Shown piece after piece: positions 37,693-47,179 of a stretch of DNA of 64,000 bases. Numbering within the stretch: the stretch's first letter is position 1; each line of letters starts with the position of its first letter. The DNA comes from an uncultured Granulosicoccaceae bacterium (lineage in GTDB: Bacteria > Pseudomonadota > Gammaproteobacteria > Granulosicoccales > Granulosicoccaceae). The translations under genes and the position numbers were made by a program. The notes beneath the pieces were generated by a model that worked only from the letters and a program-made list of their open reading frames with translations, was not told the DNA's origin and made no database searches. The stretch covers positions 28,381 through 92,380 of the forward strand of contig CALISD010000110.1 in the NCBI GenBank assembly GCA_938041955.1, written 5' to 3'.

Positions 37693-38610
37693 CTATTGCC
37701 CCGTTCTTATGACGTCAGGTTTGGTTTTGATTGCAGTTGCAAAGCGTTGTGTAAATCTTACACTCAGATCTATACCGGCTGATGGCAGCGATCCGTCAGC
37801 ACAAGTACCGTTTTCATCCAACCAGGCTTCAGATCCCGGTAGCAGTTGATGATACAGATTGGCGACGAATTCTCTACACCCTTTTTCTGGCCAGCCTTCA
37901 GGCACTAATTCATTTGGCAGAATAGGCGTCCGGAGTAATAACCGCCGCCACTGGTGAATTAGCAGACAGCGCGTCACCATACATTCAAGCGGACTCAGCG
38001 CTTCTACCTGCTTAATAGCTGAGAATCGTTTTTGAAGCTGCACATACCCTTGCGAGGTTTCATCAGGCAGAATCTTTTCAGTCACCCATTTAGGAAACTC
38101 GGATAACTCACCTGATAAAACAAGGAAGCTAGCCTGACTCAGGCTGCTCACACCATGGCCATCAGAGAACAGCCAACAATTGCTGGTAATCTGCATGCCG
38201 TTTTTAAGCACCGGGTTATCAACGCCTTTTACACCCGGGTTTTTAATCGCAACAGACCAATCGGAGGATTTATTCGATTCACATCCTAAAGGTGAGTAGA
38301 TTCTCACCGTTGCCGCTTTAAATGGCAGATAGCCATTTTCGCCGAGCTCATAAAAACTCTCACGGCCGATCTTTTGCCGTGTTATCCATTGATCACCTGC
38401 AAGCCTTGAAAAGGCTGTTCTCACCGCACCCGCACCGACTCCCGCCTCTGTAAGCACCGACTGCACTGTTTTCGCTGATACATTTCCGCCGCGAGCTACA
38501 ACAGCATCTCCAAAAAATGTAATGATTAACGACCAGGCCTTAAGAGAATTATCTCCTAATAATTCTGTTAACAGCTTATTGAATTCCCGACGCTTAGCAG
38601 AGTCACTCAT
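37693..38610 (-). CDS. paaX: Phenylacetyl-CoA-responsive repressor PaaX
   Basis: A 305-residue regulator with an N-terminal winged-helix domain (about residues 15-90: SLIITFFGDAVVARGGNVSAKTVQSVLTEAGVGAGAVRTAFSRLAGDQWI-type segment, given in part) and a C-terminal ligand domain, the PaaX-like family layout. PaaX binds operators in paa promoters and lets go on binding phenylacetyl-CoA. The gene sits inside the leftward paa operon, so it would be autoregulated through the divergent operator at 43257-43295. Confidence 0.92.
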   Translation of the reverse strand: MSDSAKRREFNKLLTELLGDNSLKAWSLIITFFGDAVVARGGNVSAKTVQSVLTEAGVGAGAVRTAFSRLAGDQWITRQKIGRESFYELGENGYLPFKAATVRIYSPLGCESNKSSDWSVAIKNPGVKGVDNPVLKNGMQITSNCWLFSDGHGVSSLSQASFLVLSGELSEFPKWVTEKILPDETSQGYVQLQKRFSAIKQVEALSPLECMVTRCLLIHQWRRLLLRTPILPNELVPEGWPEKGCREFVANLYHQLLPGSEAWLDENGTCADGSLPSAGIDLSVRFTQRFATAIKTKPDVIRTGQ

Positions 38611-38632
38611 GAGAGTCAGCCAACAACACAGA

Positions 38633-40669
38633 CTAGGCGCTCAACTCAATAGCATTCATCGTATGTAATTCATAAGTGGCGACCTGCTCACCGTCCTGAT
38701 TTGAAAGGGCCACATGCCAGCGCACTTCACCGTATTCACTATTGCGCAGCTTTTTACTTTTAACCGTCAACGCCACACTGATACTGTCACCAGCGACCAC
38801 CGGTTTTTGAAAGCTTAATCCGTTCAGGCCTGTATTCGCCAACACTGGCCCGGGATCAGGGTCGACGAATAAACCGGCTGCAAAAGACAGCAGGAGATAG
38901 CCGTGCGCTACACGCCCCGGAAAAAACGGATTCGCCTTGGCCGCTTCCTCATCCATGTGGGCATAGAATGTATCTCCGGTAAAGTCTGCGAAGTGCTCAA
39001 TGTCATCAATTGATATTTTTCTTGGGCCCGCTTTAAGCGTTTCACCCAATACCAGTTCATGGAATGTTTTACGAAACGGATGAATATCTGAAGAGGTTTG
39101 CGCACCACCTACAATATATCGATTGCAAATGGCACCCAGTATGTCTGCACCACCCTGAATAGATGTTCGCTGCATATGGTGCTTAACCGCTCTGATACCA
39201 CCCAACTCCTCGCCACCTCCAGCACGCCCCGGTCCACCGTGCGTCATATGCGGTAACGGCGAGCCATGACCGGTAGATTCTTTCATCGACTTTCGGTTAT
39301 TGAAGTACAACCGTCCGTGATACGCGGCACTGGCAATCGTTAGCTCACGTGCAAACGTAGTATCTTCAGTCACCACAGACGCTACCAGACTGCCACCGCC
39401 ACTGTTCAATAGCGTCGCCGCATGCTGTGTGTTTTTGTAAGACATCAGCGTTGCCACCGGTCCGAATGCTTCGGTGGTATGTACATACTGCGCTGTATCG
39501 GGTGTTTTACATGAATACAATTTTGGGGTCACAAATGCGCCTTTTTCACCATCTGCACCATTGCATATTAACGCATCATCACCAAACACCAACTGCGCTT
39601 CACTACCGATGAGTGCAGCATTGTCTGTTACATCCTGACGTTGCGAGTGCGATACCAGAGGGCCCATGTCTGTGTCTTCAAGCTGCGGATCCCCGATGGT
39701 GACTTCGGAAAGCTTTGCAGAGACCGCTTCAGCAATATCATCGTGTAAATGCGCAGGCACCATGATGCGTCTAATCGCCGTACACTTCTGCCCGGCCTTG
39801 GTGGTCATCTCGGTACAGATCTCTTTTACAAATAGATCGAACTCATCGCTACCCGCAGTAACGTCTGCGCCAAGTACCGTACTGTTTAAACTGTCCTGTT
39901 CAGCATTAAACGGCACTGAATGCTGCAAGAGATGTGAGTTAGACCGTAATTGCAATGCGGTTACAGCGGATCCGGTAAAACTCACCTGATCCTGTGCCGT
40001 CAGATTTTCAAATAGGTCACCGGGTCGGCCGGCGATCAACTGCATGGTGCCTTGCGGGAACAGATCACTTTCAATCATCAACTTGAAACACGCAGCCGTC
40101 AGATAAGAGGTGACCGTTGCGGGCTTAATGATAGACGGCACACCGGCCAGCAATGCAGGCCCCAACTTCTCTAACATGCCCCACACCGGGAAGTTAAATG
40201 CATTTATCTGCACAGCAACACCCGGCTTTGAGGTGTAGATATGCTGCCCTAAAAAAGTGCCGTTGCGAGACAGCAGCTCTGTATCTCCATCCATCAAGAC
40301 CCGTTCATCCGGCAACTCACGCTTGGCTTTTGATGCAAATACAAACAACGTTCCAACACCACCATCAATATCAACTGCAGAATCTTTACGAGTCGCGCCA
40401 GTATGAAACGACAGTTCCGTTAGCGCCTCTTTGTTATCGTTCAATAGGGTCGCCAACGCTTTTAAACGATTAGCCCGCTCATGAAAAGTCATTTCACGAA
40501 GCGCTGGCCCGGCGTTATCACGAGCAATTGAAAGCATGCTAGGCGTATCGAGTGGATCACATCCTGCGCGCGCTATCACCTCACCGGTGACTGCAGAATG
40601 TATGTCTTGTGCTGCACTGCCCGGTGCAACCCAATGACCTGCAATATAACTGTCTACGTTAGCTGCCAT
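38633..40669 (-). CDS. paaZ: Bifunctional oxepin-CoA hydrolase / semialdehyde dehydrogenase PaaZ
   Basis: A 678-residue ring-opening enzyme. ATG 40669 is chosen over the frame start at 40747: AGGG precedes it by 7 nt and the length then equals E. coli PaaZ (681). The N-terminal aldehyde dehydrogenase domain (about 1-510) has [37 protein letters not shown] and the catalytic Cys in [11 protein letters not shown]. The C-terminal MaoC-like hydratase domain (about 530-675) has [32 protein letters not shown] with the Asp/His dyad. It hydrolyses the oxepin-CoA ring and oxidises the aldehyde with NADP. Confidence 0.95.
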   Translation of the reverse strand: MAANVDSYIAGHWVAPGSAAQDIHSAVTGEVIARAGCDPLDTPSMLSIARDNAGPALREMTFHERANRLKALATLLNDNKEALTELSFHTGATRKDSAVDIDGGVGTLFVFASKAKRELPDERVLMDGDTELLSRNGTFLGQHIYTSKPGVAVQINAFNFPVWGMLEKLGPALLAGVPSIIKPATVTSYLTAACFKLMIESDLFPQGTMQLIAGRPGDLFENLTAQDQVSFTGSAVTALQLRSNSHLLQHSVPFNAEQDSLNSTVLGADVTAGSDEFDLFVKEICTEMTTKAGQKCTAIRRIMVPAHLHDDIAEAVSAKLSEVTIGDPQLEDTDMGPLVSHSQRQDVTDNAALIGSEAQLVFGDDALICNGADGEKGAFVTPKLYSCKTPDTAQYVHTTEAFGPVATLMSYKNTQHAATLLNSGGGSLVASVVTEDTTFARELTIASAAYHGRLYFNNRKSMKESTGHGSPLPHMTHGGPGRAGGGEELGGIRAVKHHMQRTSIQGGADILGAICNRYIVGGAQTSSDIHPFRKTFHELVLGETLKAGPRKISIDDIEHFADFTGDTFYAHMDEEAAKANPFFPGRVAHGYLLLSFAAGLFVDPDPGPVLANTGLNGLSFQKPVVAGDSISVALTVKSKKLRNSEYGEVRWHVALSNQDGEQVATYELHTMNAIELSA

Positions 40670-40688
40670 GTGCATACCCTGATAGTTT

Positions 40689-41135
40689 CTAAGCCGTCCA
40701 CTCAAGTTTGTAAGACCAGTCATCCTGATCGTACTGAGTGAAGCCACGTTGTAGATAAAACTGCAGCGCCGGATTCACCTTCATCACACTGAGCCGAATA
40801 CGACCACTCTGATCTGTGTTCTTCAGATGGTCCATCACTGCATCAGCCACACCCCGGCGTTGGAACTCCGGTGCCACTATGATCATTTCAAGCCATAGAT
40901 GATCAGGCTTTTCATAAACTATATAACCGCCAAGCGCTTGCTGATTTTGAACTATAACCGTCCAATCAGTTAACGGTAGGTGCTGTTTAAAGGCATTTCT
41001 CTGAAATTCTTCATCCCAACCCCACGCTGCATCAATATTCGGCTTCATCGTGCTGCGATAAATTGCAAACAACCAATTCGCATCGTGTGCAACGGCTCTT
41101 CTCAGTTGAGAATCCATCACAACACCAGCCATCAT
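40689..41135 (-). CDS. GNAT family N-acetyltransferase inside the paa operon
   Basis: About 148 residues from ATG 41135, which overlaps the upstream stop as ATGA; the frame extends to 41162. The acetyl-CoA motif is MIIVAPEFQRRGVADAVMDHL, a canonical R-R-G-V-A loop, and VNPALQFYLQRGFTQYDQDDW is motif B. It is not part of known phenylacetate pathways. Translational coupling to the hydratase/dehydrogenase gene implies that it is induced with them. Its substrate is unknown. Confidence 0.83.
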   Translation of the reverse strand: MMAGVVMDSQLRRAVAHDANWLFAIYRSTMKPNIDAAWGWDEEFQRNAFKQHLPLTDWTVIVQNQQALGGYIVYEKPDHLWLEMIIVAPEFQRRGVADAVMDHLKNTDQSGRIRLSVMKVNPALQFYLQRGFTQYDQDDWSYKLEWTA

Positions 41136-43201
41136 CGTTGGTATTTTTTCGCAATCACCCAACTGTTCGGGCTTTGCTTATCAACAGTGGCTAAAATTGC
41201 TGCTACGGCATCATCACCCATGGTGTCTGCTGCATGCATTGGCCCGCCACGCCAACGCGGAAAACCATAGCCGTGAATCTTCACCATATCAATATCAAGC
41301 GCACGTTCGGCGATATCGTCTTCCAGTATGCGTGCGCCTTCATTGGCTAATACAGCAATCATCGAATCCTGTATTTCCTGATCAGTGAAAGCGCGCCGCT
41401 GGATGCCATTTTTATTCGAGTAAGCTTGAATCAGTTGTTCGACCTCATCATCTACTACCGGTGATCGATTATTAGATTCATAGCGATACCAGCCACTGCC
41501 GGAACGCTGACCAAAGCGCTCCTTCTCACACAACTGATCAGCGATACTTACATATCGCTCCGTTGCAGCTCTTGTTGGCGCCTGACGTTTCCGATTAGCC
41601 CAGCCAATCTGAAGGCCGGTAAGGTCCTGTAATTCATAGGGCCCCATTGGCAGTCCATAGGCGCGCATTGCCGCATCAATCTGTTGTGGAGTCGCACCGT
41701 CTGCAAGTAGATAATCACCTTGCCTGCGGTAAGCCGCCAACATTCTATTACCAATAAAGCCATCGCAGACACCAGACAACACACCGACTTTCCTTATTCG
41801 TTTTGCGAGGCTAAACGCGGTAGCTAACGCTTGTTCATTAGTGTGTTTAGTGGCGACAATCTCAAGCAACTTCATAATATGCGCAGGCGAGAAAAAGTGT
41901 AGCCCGACAATCCGTTGCGGGTTCTTTATATCCGCACCGATCTCTTCCGGATTTAAGTAGGACGTATTGGTTGCAAGAATCGCATCGTCACGAATATGCT
42001 TGGCAAGCTCCACGAATACTTTTTGCTTAACCCGCATATCTTCAAACACGGCTTCAATGGCGATATCGGTATTGGCTGATGCACGATAATCATCGCCGCA
42101 GCTAAATGCTTTGCGCTGTGCTTCAAAGCCGGCCTCGGTAATTTTGCCCCGCTTCAAAGCCCCCTGCAGCAAGCCTGTTACTCGTTCGTTTGCAGCCGTT
42201 ACTGCGCTTTCATCTACCTCAATCAAATGCACATTAAGACCCGCTGCAAGACAAGCAGCACTAATGCCTGCACCCATCAACCCACCACCTACTACAGTGA
42301 TGTGCTTAACCGCAGCTGCACTGACATTTTTTATGACCGCAGGCTTTGAGACCAATCGCTCAGCAAAGAACGCATGTCTGAGCGCTATTGACTGTTCACT
42401 GTCACGCAATGCTAAATGCAACTGCCTTTCACGAACCTGGCCTTCGCTAAAGTCCGTTTCCGTTGCCCACTTGACTGCCTCTATATTTAACAGCGGCGCT
42501 TTTGCTCCTTTGGCTTTCTTTTCAACCGATACGGCGAGCGTAGAAAAGTAATCATCAGCGACCGGTAAGATATTTCGTTCACTGGTGGTCAGAGGGTGAC
42601 TTGATGCCGAATCCAATAGCTTGCCTATATGACCTTCAAGGTCATCATCAACTACCGCATCCAGGCCGCCGGCATCAAACAACACTTGCGCATCAATCAT
42701 TCTGCCACTGCTGGCAAGGTCAGCGGCCAACTCAGCCCCGACCAGACGCGGCAGTCTCTGCGTACCACCGGCACCAGGTACTAAACCGAGATTCACCTCA
42801 GGCAAACCGAAGCGGGTTCCGGTTGCCGCGACCCGCACATGAGCAGCCATGGCCAACTCAAAGCCACCACCCAATACGGTTCCGTGTAACGCAACCGCCC
42901 AAATAACCGGGCTTTGTTCCAGCTGCCAATACACATCAGGTAAGTGCGGCTCCTGCGGTGGCTTGCCGAATTCTGAAATATCACCACCGGCGACAAATGT
43001 TTTCCCCAGACAAACGATAACGCCTGTTCTGCAGTTGTCGCGCTCGGCACTGACCATCGCTTCAATCAAACCGGCGCGAACAGCTTGCGACGTTGCATTG
43101 ACGGGCGGGTTGTCAATGGTCACCCACGCGCGACCAGAATCGTTGTGATAGAACACAGGGTTCAAAATTGCATTCCTATTTAGCAAACATGTGATTGGCA
43201 A
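41132..43201 (-). CDS. Fused enoyl-CoA hydratase/3-hydroxyacyl-CoA dehydrogenase (paa pathway)
   Basis: A 689-residue fusion. The N-terminal crotonase domain (about residues 15-200) has GKTFVAGGDISEFG, VALHGTVLGGGFELAMAAHVRVA with the oxyanion and catalytic Glu pattern, and LPEVNLGLVPGAGGTQRLPRL. The dehydrogenase domain starts at about residue 292 (HITVVGGGLMGAGIS, the NAD loop) and continues through GLHFFSPAHIMKLLEIV and GFIGNRM, then C-terminal helical domains. It would replace PaaF and PaaH (hydration and oxidation of 2,3-dehydroadipyl-CoA). The similar FadB/FadJ-type enzymes are longer at 715-730 residues. It heads the leftward operon; isomerase PaaG is not encoded separately. Confidence 0.88.
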   Translation of the reverse strand: MPITCLLNRNAILNPVFYHNDSGRAWVTIDNPPVNATSQAVRAGLIEAMVSAERDNCRTGVIVCLGKTFVAGGDISEFGKPPQEPHLPDVYWQLEQSPVIWAVALHGTVLGGGFELAMAAHVRVAATGTRFGLPEVNLGLVPGAGGTQRLPRLVGAELAADLASSGRMIDAQVLFDAGGLDAVVDDDLEGHIGKLLDSASSHPLTTSERNILPVADDYFSTLAVSVEKKAKGAKAPLLNIEAVKWATETDFSEGQVRERQLHLALRDSEQSIALRHAFFAERLVSKPAVIKNVSAAAVKHITVVGGGLMGAGISAACLAAGLNVHLIEVDESAVTAANERVTGLLQGALKRGKITEAGFEAQRKAFSCGDDYRASANTDIAIEAVFEDMRVKQKVFVELAKHIRDDAILATNTSYLNPEEIGADIKNPQRIVGLHFFSPAHIMKLLEIVATKHTNEQALATAFSLAKRIRKVGVLSGVCDGFIGNRMLAAYRRQGDYLLADGATPQQIDAAMRAYGLPMGPYELQDLTGLQIGWANRKRQAPTRAATERYVSIADQLCEKERFGQRSGSGWYRYESNNRSPVVDDEVEQLIQAYSNKNGIQRRAFTDQEIQDSMIAVLANEGARILEDDIAERALDIDMVKIHGYGFPRWRGGPMHAADTMGDDAVAAILATVDKQSPNSWVIAKKYQR

Positions 43202-43238
43202 ACCCGCTGCAGAAAAGTGAACCGGGTTGCCCTTTGAC

Positions 43239-43295
43239 TTGACCTTTACTCGAATATGTTACAATAATACCCATATTATTTCAATTCTTGTAACA
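43239..43295. promoter_or_regulatory. Divergent paa promoters with PaaX-like operator
   Basis: TGTTAC at 43257-43262 and GTAACA at 43290-43295 are inverted repeats separated by exactly 27 nt, the half-site spacing recalled for PaaX operators (TGATTC-N27-GAATCA in E. coli). The rightward promoter reads TTGACC (43239-43244), 18 nt, AATAAT (43263-43268). The leftward one reads, on the minus strand, TTGAAA (43279-43284), 17 nt, TAACAT (43256-43261). Both overlap the operator, so one repressor could silence both operons. Predicted by eye; no competing repeat was found elsewhere in the island. Confidence 0.7.
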
Positions 43296-43338
43296 TTTTA
43301 CCGATAGAAGTCTATGACGGTAACCACGGGAGATACCC

Positions 43339-44331
43339 ATGTATTCTCAAGGCTTAATTGGCGCTAACACCGAGACCAAAGAGACGCAGGAATTCCTTGA
43401 CGCTTTTCAGGCTCGAATAGACGCAGAAATAAAGATCGAACCAAACGATCCCATGCCTGCGGCATACAGAAAAACGCTGATCAGAATGATCGGTCAACAC
43501 GCCCATTCTGAAATTGTCGGCATGCTGCCAGAAGGCAACTGGATCACCCGTGCACCTACATTGCGCCGCAAAGTCGCATTACTTGCCAAGGTGCAGGATG
43601 AAGGCGGTCACGGACTCTACCTCTACTCCGCAGCAGAAACACTGGGCGTATCACGTGAGCAAATGACAGAAGAGTTGCTCAACGGCAGCGCTAAATACTC
43701 GTCTATCTTTAACTACCCTACCCCGACGTGGGCAGACATTGGTGCAATCGGCTGGTTAGTCGATGGGGCAGCCATCATGAATCAGGTGCCACTTTGCCGC
43801 TGCTCATACGGCCCGTATGCACGCGCCATGATTCGCGTTTGCAAAGAAGAGAGCTTTCATCAGCGCCAGGGTTATGAATTGATGAAAACCTTGACGGAAG
43901 GCAATGAGGATCAAAAACAAATGGCGCAGGATGCGCTCAACCGCTGGTGGTGGCCGTCCATTATGATGTTTGGTCCTTCAGATACCGACAGTCAGCATTC
44001 TGATCAATCAATGAAGTGGAAGATTAAGCGCTTCACCAATGATGAGCTCAGGCAAAAATTCATCGATGCCACTGTTCCGCAGGCAAAACTGATCGGTTTA
44101 ACCCTGCCAGACCCCGATCTAAAGTGGAACGAAAACAAAAACGAAGATGGTGGTTACGACTTTGGCGAAATCAACTGGGATGAATTCTGGAAAGTCGTTA
44201 AAGGCCACGGAATGATGAACAAAGACCGAATCCGGGCTCGAAAGAAAGCCTGGGATGACGGTGCCTGGGTACGTGATGCAGCACTTGCTTACGCGAAGAA
44301 AAGCGAACAACAAAACTCAGAGGCCGCATAA
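43339..44331 (+). CDS. paaA: 1,2-Phenylacetyl-CoA epoxidase, catalytic subunit A
   Basis: A 330-residue diiron monooxygenase subunit. Ferritin-like metal ligands are in the EXXH-type segments [20 protein letters not shown] and [21 protein letters not shown] (residues about 50-105), then [16 protein letters not shown]. It epoxidises the aromatic ring of phenylacetyl-CoA with PaaC as its partner and electrons from PaaE. It has a good ribosome site (GGGAGAT before ATG) and heads paaABCDE. Confidence 0.97.
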   Translation: MYSQGLIGANTETKETQEFLDAFQARIDAEIKIEPNDPMPAAYRKTLIRMIGQHAHSEIVGMLPEGNWITRAPTLRRKVALLAKVQDEGGHGLYLYSAAETLGVSREQMTEELLNGSAKYSSIFNYPTPTWADIGAIGWLVDGAAIMNQVPLCRCSYGPYARAMIRVCKEESFHQRQGYELMKTLTEGNEDQKQMAQDALNRWWWPSIMMFGPSDTDSQHSDQSMKWKIKRFTNDELRQKFIDATVPQAKLIGLTLPDPDLKWNENKNEDGGYDFGEINWDEFWKVVKGHGMMNKDRIRARKKAWDDGAWVRDAALAYAKKSEQQNSEAA

Positions 44332-44622
44332 ATGACCGACAGTCCCTTGATGCCGTTGTGGGAAGTATTTATCCGACCCAGAAATGGCCTAAACCATAAA
44401 CACGTGGGCAGTTTGCACGCCGCTGATGCAAAAATGGCTATGCAGGCCGCACGCGATGTATACACACGCCGTGAAGAAGGCAATTCCATCTGGGTGGTGC
44501 GCGCTTCAGACATTGTTGCAAGTGACCCTGATAATGCAGATGAAAACTTCGATCCGGCGGCAGATAAAGTCTATCGACACCCGAGCTTTTACGACATACC
44601 GGATGAAGTGGGGCATATGTAG
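44332..44622 (+). CDS. paaB: 1,2-Phenylacetyl-CoA epoxidase subunit B
   Basis: A 96-residue small subunit. LMPLWEVFIRPRNGLNHKHVGSLHAADAKMA and ARDVYTRREEGNSIWVVRA are the PaaB signatures, by recall. PaaB bridges PaaA-PaaC units in the complex. It starts directly after the paaA stop, and its stop overlaps the paaC GTG. Confidence 0.95.
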   Translation: MTDSPLMPLWEVFIRPRNGLNHKHVGSLHAADAKMAMQAARDVYTRREEGNSIWVVRASDIVASDPDNADENFDPAADKVYRHPSFYDIPDEVGHM

Positions 44623-45389
44623 TGGCAACATCGGCTAACACAGAAGATCTGATTAGAGTCGTTGTGCAAATTGCGGACGACCACCTGATACTTGGCCACC
44701 GTTTATCTGAATGGTGTGGCCATGCGCCGATGCTTGAAGAAGATCTGTCCATGCCAAACATGGCGCTTGATCTGGTCGGTCAATCAAGAGCGCTCTACAG
44801 CTACGCAGCGCAGCTTGAAAACAAAGGTCGCAGTGAAGATGATTTTGCCTACCTTCGTAAAGATCGTGAATACACCAACTGCCTGCTGGTTGAACGACCG
44901 AACACCGACTTTGCCCACACCATGTTGAAGCAATTTTACTTTGCCGCCTTCATGCACCCGTTCTGGCAAGGCGTAAAAAACGGCTCCGACGAAACACTGC
45001 GCGGTATCGCAGGCAAAGCAGAAAAAGAAATTGGCTACCATATACGCCACGCCGGTGAATGGATTGTACGCCTTGGTGATGGCACAGATGAAAGCGCTGA
45101 ACGCATGGCAGATGCGATCGATGCACTGCACCCCTATACCAGTGAATTACTTGAAGTAGATGATGCACGACAGTCCTGCATTGCGGCTGGTGTCATACCA
45201 GAGATAGGGCCAATACAGGCACAATGGAACGCCACCATTCACAACGTGTTCACGCAAGCCAAACTCAATGTGCCAGAGGTAGATTTTCCACAGCAAGGTG
45301 GTCGTACCGGTCATCACACTGAAGACTTCGGCTTTCTATTGACAGAACTACAATACATGCAGCGCACCTATCCGGGAGCACAGTGGTAG
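44622..45389 (+). CDS. paaC: 1,2-Phenylacetyl-CoA epoxidase, structural subunit C
   Basis: A 255-residue ferritin-like subunit from a GTG start that overlaps the paaB stop by one base. Segments ILGHRLSEWCGHAPMLEEDLSMPNMALDLVGQSRALYSYAA and IGYHIRHAGEWIVRLGDGTDES are those of PaaC. It supports substrate binding by PaaA but is not itself the iron site. It ends just before paaD. Confidence 0.95.
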   Translation: MATSANTEDLIRVVVQIADDHLILGHRLSEWCGHAPMLEEDLSMPNMALDLVGQSRALYSYAAQLENKGRSEDDFAYLRKDREYTNCLLVERPNTDFAHTMLKQFYFAAFMHPFWQGVKNGSDETLRGIAGKAEKEIGYHIRHAGEWIVRLGDGTDESAERMADAIDALHPYTSELLEVDDARQSCIAAGVIPEIGPIQAQWNATIHNVFTQAKLNVPEVDFPQQGGRTGHHTEDFGFLLTELQYMQRTYPGAQW

Positions 45390-45883
45390 TGAGCAATGCA
45401 GAAACAATTGATCTGGAAGCAGCAAGAGCTGTGGCTGTCAACGTGTGTGACCCGGAGCTGCCGTTTCTCACACTAGGGGATCTCGGTATTTTAAGATCGG
45501 TGGAAGTGCACGGCACGACAGTGATTGCAAAGGTCTCACCTACTTACAGTGGTTGCCCGGCATTGGATGTGATTGAACAATCCGTCCACGATGCATTGGC
45601 TCAGGCAGGCTTTAACGCCCGCGTCGAACGCATGATGACCCCGCCGTGGACGACAGACTGGATCACCGAAGAAGGCAGAAGAAAGCTCGAAGCCAACGGC
45701 ATAGCACCACCCGGCAATACTCAAACCGACAAGAACATTTTATTTGCAAAAACTGCAGTCTGCTGTCCGCAATGCAAAAGTGAAAACACAATAAAAATTT
45801 CCGAGTTTGGCTCTACTCCCTGCAAAGCACAGTATCAGTGCAATAGTTGCAGTGAGCCGTTTGACTACTTCAAGTGTCACTGA
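45389..45883 (+). CDS. paaD: PaaD, assembly protein of the phenylacetyl-CoA epoxidase (DUF59)
   Basis: About 164 residues from GTG 45389, which shares its first base with the paaC stop (TAGTG); a GTG two codons upstream at 45383 is also possible. The MIP18/DUF59 domain (about residues 10-95) has DPELPFLTLGDLGILRSVEV and SPTYSGCPALDVIEQ. A C-terminal zinc or iron-sulfur-like Cys set (CCPQC, then CNSC and Cys at the end) follows. PaaD is needed for epoxidase activity, probably by aiding metal-centre assembly. Confidence 0.93.
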   Translation: MSNAETIDLEAARAVAVNVCDPELPFLTLGDLGILRSVEVHGTTVIAKVSPTYSGCPALDVIEQSVHDALAQAGFNARVERMMTPPWTTDWITEEGRRKLEANGIAPPGNTQTDKNILFAKTAVCCPQCKSENTIKISEFGSTPCKAQYQCNSCSEPFDYFKCH

Positions 45884-45884
45884 T

Positions 45885-46973
45885 ATGGCTACACCTGCTT
45901 TTAATCCATTAACCATCAGCAACATCAGACCATTAACCGGCAATGCCGAAGATGGCGTGGCGCTGACATTCGACGTACCAGAACCTCTAAAAGCGCAGTA
46001 CCAATTCATACCAGGACAATACCTGACCCTTCGTGCACAGATAAACGGCGAGGACATCCGCCGCTCCTATTCAATCTGCTCACACCACTCTGAAGAACCT
46101 CTGGAGGTTGGAATAAAGTGTGTCGAAGGCGGCCAATTCTCAAACTTCGCCAAAACACTTAACGCAGGGGATCAACTGCAGGTAATGACTCCCGAAGGGC
46201 GATTTACCGCTGCAATAGGGGGCAAACATAGTTATCTGCTTATTGCCGCAGGATCAGGCATCACTCCCTGCCTGTCGATAGCAAAGTCTGTCCTGACGGA
46301 TGAACCTGACAGCCATATCGCACTGCTGTACGGCAATCACAACACCGACAGCATCATGTTCAGAGAAGATGTAGACAACCTGAAAAACCGGTTCACTGAA
46401 AGATTCATGTTGGCGCATATTCTCACCGCAGAGAAGCAGGACGCTGCCATATCCAATGGCCGCATTGATACTGAAAAGCTCAATCAGCTTAGCGAATACG
46501 GATTAATAGATGCAGCATCATACGATGCAATCTACCTGTGCGGCCCTCAAGCCATGACAGAACAATGCACCGAAGCATTGCTTTCACTCGGTGCTAACAA
46601 AGAGCGCATAAAGTTTGAACTGTTCACCACTGCTGACTCCCCGGTAACTCAGCAACAAACTAAAAGAAGCCGTTCTAAAGAAAAGACTATCGGCACACCG
46701 GTGACACTGGTCATAGATGGCGCTGAACGCACAATTCAAGTAGACGGCGACAATGAAACGGTGCTTGCCGCTGGACTTAAAGCGGGGCTCGATCTACCGT
46801 TTTCCTGTGCCGGTGGCATGTGTTGCACCTGTCGCTGCAAAGTCGCATCAGGTGATACCGAAATGGACCTGAACTTCTCACTGGCAGACTGGGAAGTGGA
46901 AGCCGGTTATACCCTGGCCTGCCAGACAAGACCAAAAAGCAACGACGTCGTACTGGATTTCGACGCCACCTAA
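45885..46973 (+). CDS. paaE: 1,2-Phenylacetyl-CoA epoxidase reductase subunit E
   Basis: A 362-residue ferredoxin reductase-type protein; ATG 45885 follows the paaD stop directly, and the frame reaching 45807 overlaps paaD. FAD domain RRSYSICS and GGQFSNFAKTLNAGD, NAD(P) domain LLIAAGSGITPCLSIAKSVL and the C-terminal plant-type [2Fe-2S] site CAGGMCCTCRCKV (about residues 308-320) are present. It passes electrons from NADPH to the PaaA diiron centre. Confidence 0.95.
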   Translation: MATPAFNPLTISNIRPLTGNAEDGVALTFDVPEPLKAQYQFIPGQYLTLRAQINGEDIRRSYSICSHHSEEPLEVGIKCVEGGQFSNFAKTLNAGDQLQVMTPEGRFTAAIGGKHSYLLIAAGSGITPCLSIAKSVLTDEPDSHIALLYGNHNTDSIMFREDVDNLKNRFTERFMLAHILTAEKQDAAISNGRIDTEKLNQLSEYGLIDAASYDAIYLCGPQAMTEQCTEALLSLGANKERIKFELFTTADSPVTQQQTKRSRSKEKTIGTPVTLVIDGAERTIQVDGDNETVLAAGLKAGLDLPFSCAGGMCCTCRCKVASGDTEMDLNFSLADWEVEAGYTLACQTRPKSNDVVLDFDAT

Positions 46974-46983
46974 TGCAGCTATT

Positions 46984-47109
46984 CAGGGCACACCTGTCGT
47001 ATCCATGGGCGTTGTCGTCCGTGTTCAAATACACATGTATGTCGCGCGCGAACTCCTACCCCATGAATACGACAGGCCCACCCTGAAAAGCTACAAAAGA
47101 CTGCAAAAG
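46984..47109. repeat. Palindromic dispersed repeat, copy 2 of family A
   Basis: 126 bp between paaE and the oxidoreductase gene. The arms 46984-47009 and 47060-47085 form an inverted repeat with 22 of 26 matches (CAGGG...CCTGTCGTAT...CATGGG). Aligns over its whole length with 35243-35368 and partly with 50978-51020 (opposite strand). Confidence 0.85.
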
Positions 47110-47179
47110 CAGTTAAATATTTTAATTCGGTTATTTTCTGACTGAATATTTACCACCTAATAAAGTTATCGAGAGTGAC

